The notes beneath the pieces were generated by a model, which did no database searches, was not told where the DNA came from, and saw only the letters and a list, made by a program, of their open reading frames with translations. DNA of 56,309 nucleotides, from contig NZ_JAGPOX010000054.1 in assembly GCF_019038435.1 (NCBI RefSeq), positions 1 through 56,309 of the forward strand, in the 5' to 3' direction. This document shows, piece by piece, positions 23,248-31,299 of this stretch (its first letter is position 1; each line of letters opens with the position of its first letter). The DNA is from Nocardia alni. Lineage in GTDB: Bacteria; Actinomycetota; Actinomycetes; Mycobacteriales; Mycobacteriaceae. The translations under genes and the position numbers were made by a program.

Positions 23248-24723
23248 TCAGGCGGCCGCCAACTCCGGCTCCTGTTCCGGCTCATCGTCCGAGTCGCTCG
23301 AGACCGGCTCCACCGCCCGCCGCTTCGGCAGGAAGTGGGTCAGCGCCACCAGCGCGCCGAGGATCGCCACCACACCGGCGAAGATCAGGCCGGGACGGTA
23401 GCTGTCGAGCATCCCCGACGCCGACCCGTCGCCATGGCCCGAGGACGAGATGATCGCGGTGTTGATGGCCAGCACGATTGCCGCGCCGACCTGCATCGAG
23501 GTCTGCAGCACGCCGGCCGCCAGGCCCTGCTCCTCGTCGGAGATACCCGCCGTGGCCTGGATGTTGATCGACGGGAAGCCGATCCAGCCGATGCCGACCA
23601 GGAGCACCGCGGGCAGGATGATCGCCAGGTAGGACGGGTGCGTGTCGATCCGCAGGAACAGCAGGTAGCCGATGCTCATCGCGATCATGGTGACCGCGAT
23701 GATCGGTCCGGTGCCGAAGCGGTCGACCAGCTTGTCCGAGAACACCGAGGACAGCGCCACCAGTAGGCCGACCGGCAGCAGGGCCATCGCCAGGTGCAAC
23801 GGCGACCAGTGCAGGGTGTCCTGTAGGTACAGGGTGACGATGAACTGCCAGCTGAAGTACGAACCGGCCAGCGCGACGATGACCAGGCTGGCCCGCACCA
23901 GCGTGATCTTGCGCAGGATGCCCAGACGGATCAGCGGATGCCGGACCCGGTTCTCCACGACGATGAACGCCGCGAACAGGGCCAGCACCGCGGCGAACGA
24001 GCCGACGGTGCGCGCCGAGGCCCACCCGGCCTGCGGTGCGGAGACCACGGTGTAAACCAGCAGCAGCATCGCGCTGGTGGACAACAGCGCGCCGAGCAGA
24101 TCGTGTCCGCCCTCCTCGGGCTTGCGGTCACGCGGGACGAGCACGACCGCGGCGATCAGTGCGGCCAGCGCGATCGGCACCGGCAGCAGGAAGGTCCAGC
24201 GCCAGCCCAGCCCCGTCATCAGGCCGCCGAACACCAGGCCCATGGAATAGCCGCCCGCACCGAACACGGTGTAAATGGACAGCGCCCTGTTGCGGGCCGG
24301 GCCCTCGGCGAAGTTGGTGGTGATGATGGACAGGCCCGTCGGCGCGGTGAACGCCGCGGCCAGCCCCTTGATGAAACGGGTGGCGATCAACAGTGCGGCG
24401 GAGCTGACCAGCCCGCCGCTCAGTGAGGCCAGTGCGAAGACACCCAGCGCGATCAGGAAGACCCTGCGGCGCCCGAGCAGGTCCGCGGTGCGACCGCCGA
24501 GCAGCAGCAGTCCGCCGTAGCCGAGCACATAACCGCTGACCAGCCACTGCAGGGTGGACGTGCCCAGGTGCAGATCCTTGCCGATGGACGGGAGGGCGAC
24601 ACCGATCATCGAAACGTCGAGGCCGTCCAGGAACAGCACGATGCACAGCGTGATCAGCATGCCCCAGGTGCGGATCGGCCACCGGGTATCGGCAGGGGCC
24701 GAAGGCGTTGCTGTGAAAGTCAT
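23248..24723 (-). CDS. MFS multidrug exporter, DHA2 (14-helix) family
   Basis: This 491-residue drug:H+ antiporter of the EmrB/QacA type has about 14 predicted membrane helices. The first is GMLITLCIVLFLDGLDVSMIGVALPSIG, carrying the Asp typical of the family in helix 1, followed by QWLVSGYVLGYGGLLLLGGRTADLLGRRR, the loop 2-3 signature. The C-terminus is an acidic tail (SSDSDDEPEQEPE). ATG 24723 (MTFTATP) is preferred; codons further upstream encode non-family sequence and overlap the operator. It is divergent from a MarR gene across an 85-bp region full of ATGC half-sites, the classic repressor-exporter layout. The substrate is unknown. Confidence 0.9.
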   Translation of the reverse strand: MTFTATPSAPADTRWPIRTWGMLITLCIVLFLDGLDVSMIGVALPSIGKDLHLGTSTLQWLVSGYVLGYGGLLLLGGRTADLLGRRRVFLIALGVFALASLSGGLVSSAALLIATRFIKGLAAAFTAPTGLSIITTNFAEGPARNRALSIYTVFGAGGYSMGLVFGGLMTGLGWRWTFLLPVPIALAALIAAVVLVPRDRKPEEGGHDLLGALLSTSAMLLLVYTVVSAPQAGWASARTVGSFAAVLALFAAFIVVENRVRHPLIRLGILRKITLVRASLVIVALAGSYFSWQFIVTLYLQDTLHWSPLHLAMALLPVGLLVALSSVFSDKLVDRFGTGPIIAVTMIAMSIGYLLFLRIDTHPSYLAIILPAVLLVGIGWIGFPSINIQATAGISDEEQGLAAGVLQTSMQVGAAIVLAINTAIISSSGHGDGSASGMLDSYRPGLIFAGVVAILGALVALTHFLPKRRAVEPVSSDSDDEPEQEPELAAA

Positions 24724-24737
24724 GAGCGAAAACTTAC

Positions 24738-24780
24738 ATGCGTACGCATTAGTTGCGCAAGCATTTAATGCGGTTGCATG
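24738..24780. promoter_or_regulatory. MarR operator region with nested palindromes
   Basis: The 85-bp gap between the exporter and MarR gene contains the perfect 12-bp palindrome ATGCGTACGCAT (24738-24749), the perfect 8-bp palindrome TTGCGCAA (24753-24760), and GCATTTAATGC (24761-24771) followed by GGTTGCAT. On the minus strand TTGCGC and TAAGTT are 18 bp apart, a possible promoter whose spacer is the 12-bp palindrome. Binding by the divergently encoded MarR protein is inference. Confidence 0.6.
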
Positions 24781-24808
24781 GTTCAATGCGAGGCACTAAG
24801 ATGGCCGC

Positions 24809-25213
24809 ATGACGAAGGCGTCGACAGCGTCACCGACGCGGGCAGTGGCTCCCGCCGGGCTGGTGGGTGAATGGCGTGGACTTCTGGACAAGCACGCCGT
24901 CGTGTCCTGCGCCCTGGAAAAGGAGCTGCAGAGTCGCCACCGGATCGGCCTGAGCGAATTCGAGACCCTCGATCGGCTGGTCGACGCGGACTGTGAGACC
25001 TACCGGATGAGCGATCTGGCCGGCGAGATCTACCTGAGCCAGAGCGCGCTGTCCCGCGCGGTCGCCCGGCTCGAGCGCGACGGCCTGGTCAGTCGCAGCA
25101 TGTGCAGCGACGACCGCCGCGCCATCTTCGTCTGTCTCACCGATAAGGGCCGCGCGGTGCACGCCGCCGCGGCGCCGACCCACCGTGAGGTACTCGAGCA
25201 CACGCTGCGGTAA
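24809..25213 (+). CDS. MarR-family regulator of the divergent exporter
   Basis: This 134-residue protein is short but has the MarR winged helix: IGLSEFETLDRLVDA, MSDLAGEIYLSQSALSRAVARLERDGLVSRS (recognition helix about 78-95), and the wing SDDRRAIFVCLTDKGRAVHAAA. The C-terminal dimerisation helices are trimmed after EVLEHTLR, so it ends about 10-20 residues earlier than many relatives. Two cysteines in the DNA-binding domain (SMCSDDRRAIFVCLT) might sense oxidants, but this is speculation. It is transcribed divergently from the MFS exporter and probably represses it and itself. Confidence 0.87.
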   Translation: MTKASTASPTRAVAPAGLVGEWRGLLDKHAVVSCALEKELQSRHRIGLSEFETLDRLVDADCETYRMSDLAGEIYLSQSALSRAVARLERDGLVSRSMCSDDRRAIFVCLTDKGRAVHAAAAPTHREVLEHTLR

Positions 25214-25225
25214 TCGGCCTTCGCC

Positions 25226-26107
25226 TCAGACCGGGCTCAGTGCGGCCCGGGCCCGCTCGATCGGCCCGCGGGCGTCCACCGTCGCGGCCCGGATGCTCGT
25301 GCACGCGTCACGGTAGCGCGCGACGTCGGGGTCCTTGTCGAAAAAGGCCGAGCCCGTGTACGTCTGCACGAACACCACCGGCGGCTCGGCGGGATCGAGT
25401 TCGGCATCGTCGAATTCGAGCAGGACGAACCGGCCCGAATCCATGCCCGCGTGATAACCGCACCCCGCCGGTATCACGCGGATTTCGATATTCGGCAGAT
25501 CGCACAGCCGCCGCAGGTGGTCGAGCTGGCCCGCCATAACCTCGACACCGCCGATGCGATGCCGCAGCAGCGATTCGGTGATCACCGCCTGTAACCGCAC
25601 CGGATTTCCCGGACGGGTCAAGACATTCTGGCGCGTGAGCACGACCGCGATCCGGCGCTCGAGTTCCGCGGGTGAGCTGGCCGGATGCGCGGCTTCCACC
25701 AACGCGCGGGCGTAACCCTCGGTCTGCAACAGGCCGGGCAGCACCTCGTTCTCGTAGGTCACCAGGAGGGTGGCCGCCTCCTCCAGGCCGAGGAACACCT
25801 CGAACCCCTCCGGCAGCACATCGCCGTACTCGATCCACCAGCCGCGTGCCTTGGTCTCGCGCGCCAGCGCGACCAGCGGATCGACGGATTCCGGCGGCGC
25901 GCCGTAGATCTTGCACATGGCCTCGACGTCCAGCCCGCGCAGCGAGGTCTGCCCGGTTTCGATGCGCCAGATCTTGGCCTCGGACCACTCCAGTCGCCGG
26001 GCCGCGACCCGCGTCGTCATCCGGGCGCGATTGCGCAGGTCACGAAGTCGGCGACCGAGTTGCCGACGCGGCATTGTCGAACCGGTAATTCCGTACGGTA
26101 ATCCCAT
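25226..26107 (-). CDS. XRE-type regulator with DUF5753 domain
   Basis: This 293-residue protein has an N-terminal Xre helix-turn-helix (LGRRLRDLRNRARMTTRVAARRLEWSEAKIWRIETGQTSL, about 17-56) and a C-terminal DUF5753 domain (about 90-285) with TYENEVLPGLLQTEGYARAL and the typical LQAVITESLLRHRIGG segment. These regulators are abundant in Streptomyces and Nocardia, commonly next to a DUF397 gene and linked to development. No DUF397 gene is seen here. The start at 26107 or an ATG 11 codons later are both possible. It is separated by about 70 bp from the DUF4282 gene transcribed in the same direction. Confidence 0.9.
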   Translation of the reverse strand: MGLPYGITGSTMPRRQLGRRLRDLRNRARMTTRVAARRLEWSEAKIWRIETGQTSLRGLDVEAMCKIYGAPPESVDPLVALARETKARGWWIEYGDVLPEGFEVFLGLEEAATLLVTYENEVLPGLLQTEGYARALVEAAHPASSPAELERRIAVVLTRQNVLTRPGNPVRLQAVITESLLRHRIGGVEVMAGQLDHLRRLCDLPNIEIRVIPAGCGYHAGMDSGRFVLLEFDDAELDPAEPPVVFVQTYTGSAFFDKDPDVARYRDACTSIRAATVDARGPIERARAALSPV

Positions 26108-26175
26108 AACTCCCCCTCTTTCGCCGCCGATACTACGTCAGACCATCTGCGCACGCGAAACAATCCCGCCGCGAA

Positions 26176-26733
26176 TCACTTCCGGGCGGGGCGCCGTCGA
26201 AAACGCCAGAACTGCACGGCCCGAACGTCTTCGGAGAGTTGGTTGACCGGTTCGGCCACATCCGACAGCGCCTGGTGCAGATCGTCGGCCAGCTCGGCGA
26301 TGTGGGTCACCCGGCCCGCCAGCCGCGCCGCGTTCACCAGGAACTCGAGCGTCAGCCGGACCGCGGCCGCGATGGTCAGGCCGAGGGGCACGGCGACGAG
26401 GACGAGAAATACGATCCCCAGCAGCAACGAGACCCGCCACAGCAGCACGGTCAGCACAACCGGCACGGTCACCGCGAACGCCAGGCCCAGCAGATAGGCC
26501 AGCGGCAGCAGGGTGCGCGTCGCCGGACGGCGGAACCGCACATCGAGCAGGCCCCGGACGGCGGCGACGCTCCACGCACCGAATCCGCCAGGGATCTGTT
26601 CCGCGCCGACATCCTCGTCGGGGATTCGCCGCGCGGCCGACCGCCGAGACAGCCGCCGCGCCAGGGATTCACGCCAGGCGATGTACTCGGGATCGAGCTC
26701 TACCTCCACCGGCCCGCCGGGCTCATCACTCAT
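26176..26733 (-). CDS. DUF4282-like membrane protein
   Basis: This 185-residue protein has an N-terminal cytosolic basic segment (RESLARRLSRRSAARR), the lead-in GLLDVRFRRPATRTLLPLAYLLGL, two adjacent membrane helices (about 83-105 and 112-135), and a cytosolic helical tail (THIAELADDLHQALSDVAEP). The FxF-RxxTP-like lead-in plus RLTLEFLVN after helix two are features of DUF4282 proteins, whose function is unknown. ATG 26733 has GAGAGGA nine bases upstream and is preferred over a start 12 codons earlier. Confidence 0.8.
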   Translation of the reverse strand: MSDEPGGPVEVELDPEYIAWRESLARRLSRRSAARRIPDEDVGAEQIPGGFGAWSVAAVRGLLDVRFRRPATRTLLPLAYLLGLAFAVTVPVVLTVLLWRVSLLLGIVFLVLVAVPLGLTIAAAVRLTLEFLVNAARLAGRVTHIAELADDLHQALSDVAEPVNQLSEDVRAVQFWRFRRRPARK

Positions 26734-27070
26734 GGGTGTGATCCTCTCGCCGGTGGCATCGTCCGGCAATGCGCCTGCTCCCAGGGGGCGTTAAGAATTC
26801 CGTTGGGATTCTGCCAGAGACAACGGATTCAGTTCACAGGGAACACCTCAGCGGCTCACAGCCAGGAGCACGAAGGTATTCATCGTGACCGCTTCACCCG
26901 GAGCGAAACGAAGAGGTCATAGCAAAAAAGAATCAAGCCGGTGATCTTGTGACGAATTCGACGCAGGCCGAAAAAGTTTCGCGGACATGTAACACCGCGA
27001 ATACCGCCCACCGATACGCCCCATGAACACCGAGCAGGACCCAAGATCTACCCGGGGAATGGAGAAGACC
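26734..27070. other. Intergenic region with AT-rich patch and a short inverted repeat
   Basis: No convincing gene is seen here. The region has an unusually A-rich patch near 26925-26936 and the inverted repeat TTCGCGG (26978-26984)/CCGCGAA (26995-27001) with a 10-base spacer containing ACATGTAACA. It probably contains the promoter and leader of the primase-polymerase-like gene, which starts at a GTG with GGAGAAG directly upstream at 27061-27067. No clear -10/-35 pair could be assigned. Confidence 0.35.
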
Positions 27071-27568
27071 GTGCGTACGACGTTTCCGACTTCCGTCAAG
27101 GCGGCAGCTTCCGTCAAGGCGGCAGCTGTAGCCGCTAGCACGCAGGAGTACATCCAGCGCGGCTGGACGGTCGCTGAAACGACCAATGGCGTCTGCCTGA
27201 TCACCGACGAGGACGTCTCGGGCATCGAGGTCACCGGCGAGCTCGCCGCAGCCGTGCGCCGTTACCTGCGGGCCAACAACCTGACTGGTCCGATCATCGA
27301 GATTCCGGGCGCCGAGCGCCGCGAGATCCACCTGGTCACCGGCGTGCGGAAGGCCGCGATGGCCATCCAGGCGCTGCGCAAGGTCGGCGCGATCGTGCAC
27401 ACCGACGGTGCGGGCATCCCGCTGCCGCCCACCCAGTTGTCCGCCGGCGAGGCCTGCTGGAGCGTCGCGCCCAGCGAGGCCCGCTGGGTTCCGCCGGTCG
27501 TCGCGTTGGGCGCGGCCGTGCGGTCGGCCACCCGCCGCAAGCCCGCGTTGGCCCGTATCGCCAGCTGA
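27071..27568 (+). CDS. Small protein resembling a primase-polymerase N-terminal domain
   Basis: This 165-residue protein resembles the N-terminal part of bifunctional DNA primase/polymerase (prim-pol) proteins: STQEYIQRGWTVAETTNGV near the start, the IHLVTGVRKAAMAIQALRKVGAIVHTDGAGIPLPPTQ core, and an ending in GEACWSVAPSEARWVPPVVA. The catalytic acidic pair of prim-pols is not evident, so it may be a non-catalytic relative common in nocardiae. GTG 27071 is chosen because GGAGAAG sits four bases upstream; an ATG at 27023 would add 16 residues but has no ribosome site. Near the N-terminus, 18 bases are tandemly duplicated. A hairpin terminator follows. Confidence 0.55.
   Translation: MRTTFPTSVKAAASVKAAAVAASTQEYIQRGWTVAETTNGVCLITDEDVSGIEVTGELAAAVRRYLRANNLTGPIIEIPGAERREIHLVTGVRKAAMAIQALRKVGAIVHTDGAGIPLPPTQLSAGEACWSVAPSEARWVPPVVALGAAVRSATRRKPALARIAS
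27092..27127. repeat. 18-bp perfect tandem duplication in coding sequence
   Basis: TCCGTCAAGGCGGCAGCT occurs twice head to tail (27092-27109, 27110-27127), encoding SVKAAASVKAAA in the N-terminal part of the prim-pol-like protein. The frame is preserved. It is likely a recent slippage or short duplication in a variable N-terminal tail. Confidence 0.9.
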
Positions 27569-27597
27569 GACAGGTTCGACAGAACGACATCGCGATG

Positions 27598-27626
27598 ACC
27601 GCGGGAGGTGCACGGCCTCCCGCGGT
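27598..27626 (+). terminator. Hairpin terminator after prim-pol-like gene
   Basis: ACCGCGGGAGG (27598-27608) pairs perfectly with CCTCCCGCGGT (27616-27626) with a 7-base loop, followed by TTTCGTG. It is 30 bp after the stop codon. Confidence 0.7.
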
Positions 27627-27722
27627 TTCGTGCTGTCCGGAGCCGGGGGTGAGTTCGGGATCTCGCGGCGCGGTCGGAGATTTGTATTTCACATTCGATC
27701 GGCGCGGGTGATGATGAGATCT

Positions 27723-29942
27723 ATGACACGTGTCACCGTCGGTCAGCGGACCGCGCTACGCACCTGCCCGCTGTGCGAGGCGGTATGCGGGCTCGAACTC
27801 ACCCTCGATGACGAGGATCACATCGTCCGGGTGCGGGGCGATCGGCAGGACCCCTTCAGCGCTGGCTTCCTGTGCCCGAAGGGGGCGAGCCTGGGCCACC
27901 TCGACGAGGATCCGGACCGGATCACCGAACCGATGATCCGGGATCGGGCCACCGACGCCTGGCGCACCGCGTCGTGGCAGGAGGCGTTCGATCTGATCGC
28001 CGAACGGATTCCGGCGCTGGTCGCCGAGTACGGCCGCGGGTCGGCCGCGCTGTATCTCGGTAATCCCAACGCGCACACCGTCGCCGGGGCACTGTACGTT
28101 CCCGTGCTCGCCCGCGCGCTGAGCACTCGCAACATCTATTCGGCCAGTACCGCGGATCAGATGCCCAAACAGGTGGCCAGCGGGCTGATGTTCGGCGACC
28201 CGCTGACCGTGCCGGTGCCGGATCTGGACCGCACCGACTATCTGCTGATGCTGGGCGCGAATCCCCTGGAGTCCAACGGATCGCTGTGCACCGCACCGGA
28301 TTTCCCGGGCCGGTTGAAGGCGCTGCGACGACGCGGGGGCCGCATGGTCGTGGTGGATCCGCGGCGTACCCGAACCGCCAAGCTGGCCGACGAGCATCTG
28401 TTCATTCGTCCCGGCAGCGATGCCTACCTGCTGTTCGGGATCGTGCACACCCTGTTCGCGCGGGACCTGCTCGACGTGCGCGTCGCGGTGGAGGGCCTCG
28501 ACGAGGTCCGCGCCGCCGCACAGGATTTCACACCCGAGGTGGTCGCCGGGCGCACCGGCGTCCCCGCCGAGACCATCGTGCGCCTGGCCGCCGAACTCGC
28601 CGCCGCGCCCAGCGCCGCCGTCTACGCCCGCATCGGCACGTGCACCACCGAATTCGGCACGCTGACCCAGTGGCTGGTCGAGGTGATCAATGCGCTCACC
28701 GGCAATCTGGATCGCGCGGGCGGTGCGATGTTCAGCACCGCCGCCGCGCTGGGCATCGTGCGCACCCGCCCCTTCCGCATCGCCCGCTGGACGAGCCGGG
28801 TGCGCGAATTGCCCGAGGCCATGGGCGAATTCCCGATCGCGACCCTCGCCGAGGAGATCACCGCGCCCGGCGAGGGGCAGGTTCGCGCGCTGATCACCGT
28901 GGCCGGGAATCCGGCGCTGTCCGCGCCCAGCGGGACCCGCCTGGACGCCGCGCTGGCCGAGCTGGAATTCATGGTGAGCGTGGACCGATATCTCAACGAG
29001 ACCACCCGGCACGCCGACGTCATCCTGCCGCCGCCCCGGATCGCGCAGTCGCCGCACTACGATTTCGCGCTGCTGCAGTTCGCGGTGCGCGACTATGCCC
29101 GATACTCGCCTGCGCTCGTGCCGCTGGACGGGCGCCCGTCGGAGGCCGAGGTGATCGCGCGCCTGGCCCTGGCGGTCTCCGGACAGCAGCCCGAGCCCGA
29201 TCGTGACCCGCTCACCACCGTCGACGAACTGGTCATCGCCGGAACGCTGCACAAGGCCGGACTGCTGGAGCGGCGCGCGGAATTGGTGGGAGACAACAGC
29301 ACCGAGCAGCGCATCGACATGATGCTGCGGCTGGGGCCCTATGGGCAGTGGCGGCCCGATGCGGTGCGCACGCCCGTCACCGAACCGTATGGCGGCATGA
29401 ATCTGCAAGTGCTGCTGGATAATCCGCACGGCGTCGACCTGGGTCCGCTGCGTCCGGGCCGCCTGCCCGAGGTGCTGCGCACCGCCTCGGGGCGGGTCGA
29501 ACTCGCGCCGCCGGAGCTGATCGCGGATGTGGTCCGGTTGCGCGCCCGCCTGGCCGACGTCGCACCCGAACTACTGCTGATCGGGCGGCGCCAGTTGCGC
29601 TCCAACAACAGCTGGATGCACAACATCGCACCGCTCGTCGGCGGATCCAACACCTGCACCCTGCACATCAACCCACACGACGCCACCCGCTTGGGCCTGA
29701 CCGACCGGGCGGTGGTGAAGTCCGCGGCCGGGATGCTCACGGTGCCGGTGGAGCCGACCGAGGAGATCATGCCGGGCGTGGTCAGCCTGCCGCACGGCTG
29801 GGGTCACACCGACAGCGAGCAGGCGGTCGCGAGTGCGCACGCCGGGGTGAACGCCAATGCGCTGACCGATGATTCGCTCGTGGACGCGCCCTCGGGGAAT
29901 GCGGTGTTCAACGGTGTGCCGGTGACGCTGACGCCCGCCTGA
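27723..29942 (+). CDS. Molybdopterin oxidoreductase, formate-dehydrogenase-like
   Basis: This 739-residue member of the DMSO reductase superfamily has a 4Fe-4S site at its N-terminus: CPLCEAVC (about 15-22) and the fourth Cys in GFLCPKGAS (about 49-57). Molybdopterin domains follow: NPNAHTVAGALY, LMLGANPLESNG, VVVDPRRTRTAKLADEHLFIRPGSD, and the C-terminal dinucleotide-binding barrel starting at LLLIGRRQLRSNNSWMHN. The residue at the metal cannot be firmly assigned. No electron-transfer subunit or accessory gene is adjacent, so its partner is unknown. It is cytoplasmic, since no Tat signal is present. ATG 27723 puts the first Cys near residue 15; an ATG four codons upstream is also possible. 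Confidence 0.88.
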   Translation: MTRVTVGQRTALRTCPLCEAVCGLELTLDDEDHIVRVRGDRQDPFSAGFLCPKGASLGHLDEDPDRITEPMIRDRATDAWRTASWQEAFDLIAERIPALVAEYGRGSAALYLGNPNAHTVAGALYVPVLARALSTRNIYSASTADQMPKQVASGLMFGDPLTVPVPDLDRTDYLLMLGANPLESNGSLCTAPDFPGRLKALRRRGGRMVVVDPRRTRTAKLADEHLFIRPGSDAYLLFGIVHTLFARDLLDVRVAVEGLDEVRAAAQDFTPEVVAGRTGVPAETIVRLAAELAAAPSAAVYARIGTCTTEFGTLTQWLVEVINALTGNLDRAGGAMFSTAAALGIVRTRPFRIARWTSRVRELPEAMGEFPIATLAEEITAPGEGQVRALITVAGNPALSAPSGTRLDAALAELEFMVSVDRYLNETTRHADVILPPPRIAQSPHYDFALLQFAVRDYARYSPALVPLDGRPSEAEVIARLALAVSGQQPEPDRDPLTTVDELVIAGTLHKAGLLERRAELVGDNSTEQRIDMMLRLGPYGQWRPDAVRTPVTEPYGGMNLQVLLDNPHGVDLGPLRPGRLPEVLRTASGRVELAPPELIADVVRLRARLADVAPELLLIGRRQLRSNNSWMHNIAPLVGGSNTCTLHINPHDATRLGLTDRAVVKSAAGMLTVPVEPTEEIMPGVVSLPHGWGHTDSEQAVASAHAGVNANALTDDSLVDAPSGNAVFNGVPVTLTPA

Positions 29943-29976
29943 GGTTCCGCGCACACCCCGGCGTATGCGAACCTCA
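29940..29976 (+). terminator. Weak bulged hairpin after the molybdopterin oxidoreductase
   Basis: TGAGGTTCcGC beginning at the stop codon (29940) pairs with GCGAACCTCA (29967-29976) with one bulged base and a loop of about 16. It could attenuate transcription into the flavoprotein gene that starts 20 bp later. Confidence 0.35.
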
Positions 29977-29996
29977 GCTACGCGAGAGGGCGACCA

Positions 29997-30617
29997 ATGC
30001 CCCGCAAGTTTCACGGCAGCGACGGCGAGCGAGAATTACAGGAGCGCTCGGGCACCCGGGAACGGGCCGACCGCTTCTACGATGATCAGGTACTGGACAG
30101 GCTCAACACCCGGATGATCGAATTCGTCCGCCGCATGGATATGGCCTTCATCGCCACCGCGGACCGGCACGGCGAATGCGACGCCAGCTTCCGCGCCGGC
30201 CGGCCCGGCTTCCTGCACATCATCGACGAGCGCACGATCGCCTATCCCGAATACCGCGGCAACGGCGTCATGGCGAGCCTCGGCAACCTCCTGGAGAACC
30301 CGCACGTCGGGATCATGCTGATCGACTTCAGCCGCGACCTCATCGGCCTGCACATCAACGGCCCGGCCCGCATCGTCGAGGACGATTCGCTGCGCACCTC
30401 GGTCCCGGACCTGCCCGAGTCGCAGCGCGGGCGATCCGCGGCCCTGTGGGTGGTGGTCGCCATCGAGGAGGCCTACATCCACTGCCGAAAACACATTCCG
30501 CACCTGATCCCGGCCCCGCGCGAGGCCCGGCAGTGGGGTTCGGACGACACCCGCGCCAAGGGTGGGGACTACTTCGCCGCGAAGGCCGAGCGGCAGTGCC
30601 TGGTGGATACCGTGTAG
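29997..30617 (+). CDS. Pyridoxamine 5'-phosphate oxidase-like FMN protein
   Basis: This 206-residue split-barrel flavoprotein of the PPOX-type family (MSMEG_1061-like) has IEFVRRMDMAFIATADRHGECDASFRAGRPGFLHI, where the FMN-binding strand lies, then YRGNGVMASLGNLLENPHVGIMLIDF and INGPARIVED, and a C-terminal His/Cys-bearing segment AYIHCRKHIPHL. Relatives reduce small molecules using flavin or F420. GAGAGGGCGACC precedes the ATG. It lies 54 bp after the molybdopterin enzyme and could be cotranscribed, but a functional link is unproven. It is convergent with the second gtrA, with 9 bp between. Confidence 0.87.
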   Translation: MPRKFHGSDGERELQERSGTRERADRFYDDQVLDRLNTRMIEFVRRMDMAFIATADRHGECDASFRAGRPGFLHIIDERTIAYPEYRGNGVMASLGNLLENPHVGIMLIDFSRDLIGLHINGPARIVEDDSLRTSVPDLPESQRGRSAALWVVVAIEEAYIHCRKHIPHLIPAPREARQWGSDDTRAKGGDYFAAKAERQCLVDTV

Positions 30618-30626
30618 GGGGTGAGC

Positions 30627-31109
30627 TCAGCGAATCTTGAAGATCACCGCGCGCTGCACGATGAAGTTGATGACGGTGGCCACACCCTGGGCGATCACGA
30701 ACGCCACCAGCACCGCCAAGGCCACCGAATGCCCTCCGACGTGCACCTTCATCGCGGGCAAGCTCACGTTCAGCGCCGCGTTGATGCCGACCTGGGCGGC
30801 AAAGGTGATCGCGTAGAGCACCACCACCGCGATGAACCGGCTGCGGCTGGGTTCGGCCTTGAACGTCCAGCGCCGGTTGATCAGGTACGCGGTGGTCGTG
30901 CCGACGATGAAGCTGCACGCCTTGGCGATGTCGCGCTCGAGCCCCAGCCCCTTCCACAGCACCAGGTAGAGCCCGAAGTCCACGACCGCCGACAGCACAC
31001 CGGTCAGCACGAACCGGATGATCTGCGTCGTCAGATCCACATCCGTGCCGCCGGGCTCGTCCACCAGGGGCAGCTCGGGCGGCAGGGGAAGATGAGGTTG
31101 CGCGGTCAC
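30627..31109 (-). CDS. GtrA-family protein (Rv3789-like)
   Basis: This 160-residue membrane protein has four helices (about 24-44, 55-75, 86-106, 122-150). GtrA marks are FVLTGVLSAVVDFGLYLVL and INRRWTFKAEPSRSRF. In M. tuberculosis the syntenic Rv3789, next to dprE1, has been proposed to recruit arabinosyltransferase AftB or to flip decaprenyl-phospho-arabinose. Its divergent position beside dprE1 here supports the same role. GTG 31109 (VTAQPHLPL) is preferred; the open frame extends far upstream but encodes nothing family-like. It has a short proline-rich cytosolic N-terminus. Confidence 0.88.
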   Translation of the reverse strand: MTAQPHLPLPPELPLVDEPGGTDVDLTTQIIRFVLTGVLSAVVDFGLYLVLWKGLGLERDIAKACSFIVGTTTAYLINRRWTFKAEPSRSRFIAVVVLYAITFAAQVGINAALNVSLPAMKVHVGGHSVALAVLVAFVIAQGVATVINFIVQRAVIFKIR

Positions 31110-31299
31110 GGGCACGAGCGTAGCGGCCCGGACATCCCGAGCCCACCGGTCCCGCGTCGAAATGTGCTGATCCCCCGGTGAACGGCATTCGGATAGGGCT
31201 CCGGTAAACCCTCCGCACACTGTGACGTCGATTCCAAGTCCGGTGATGCGCCGGTCACTCCCGGACCAAGTTTCGGCGATACCTGTAGCCTCTATGCCG

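Noticed and set aside
27756..29429. 557-codon minus-strand frame opposite the molybdopterin oxidoreductase
   Set aside because: Shadow frame from third-position GC bias, with no ribosome site and no family resemblance.
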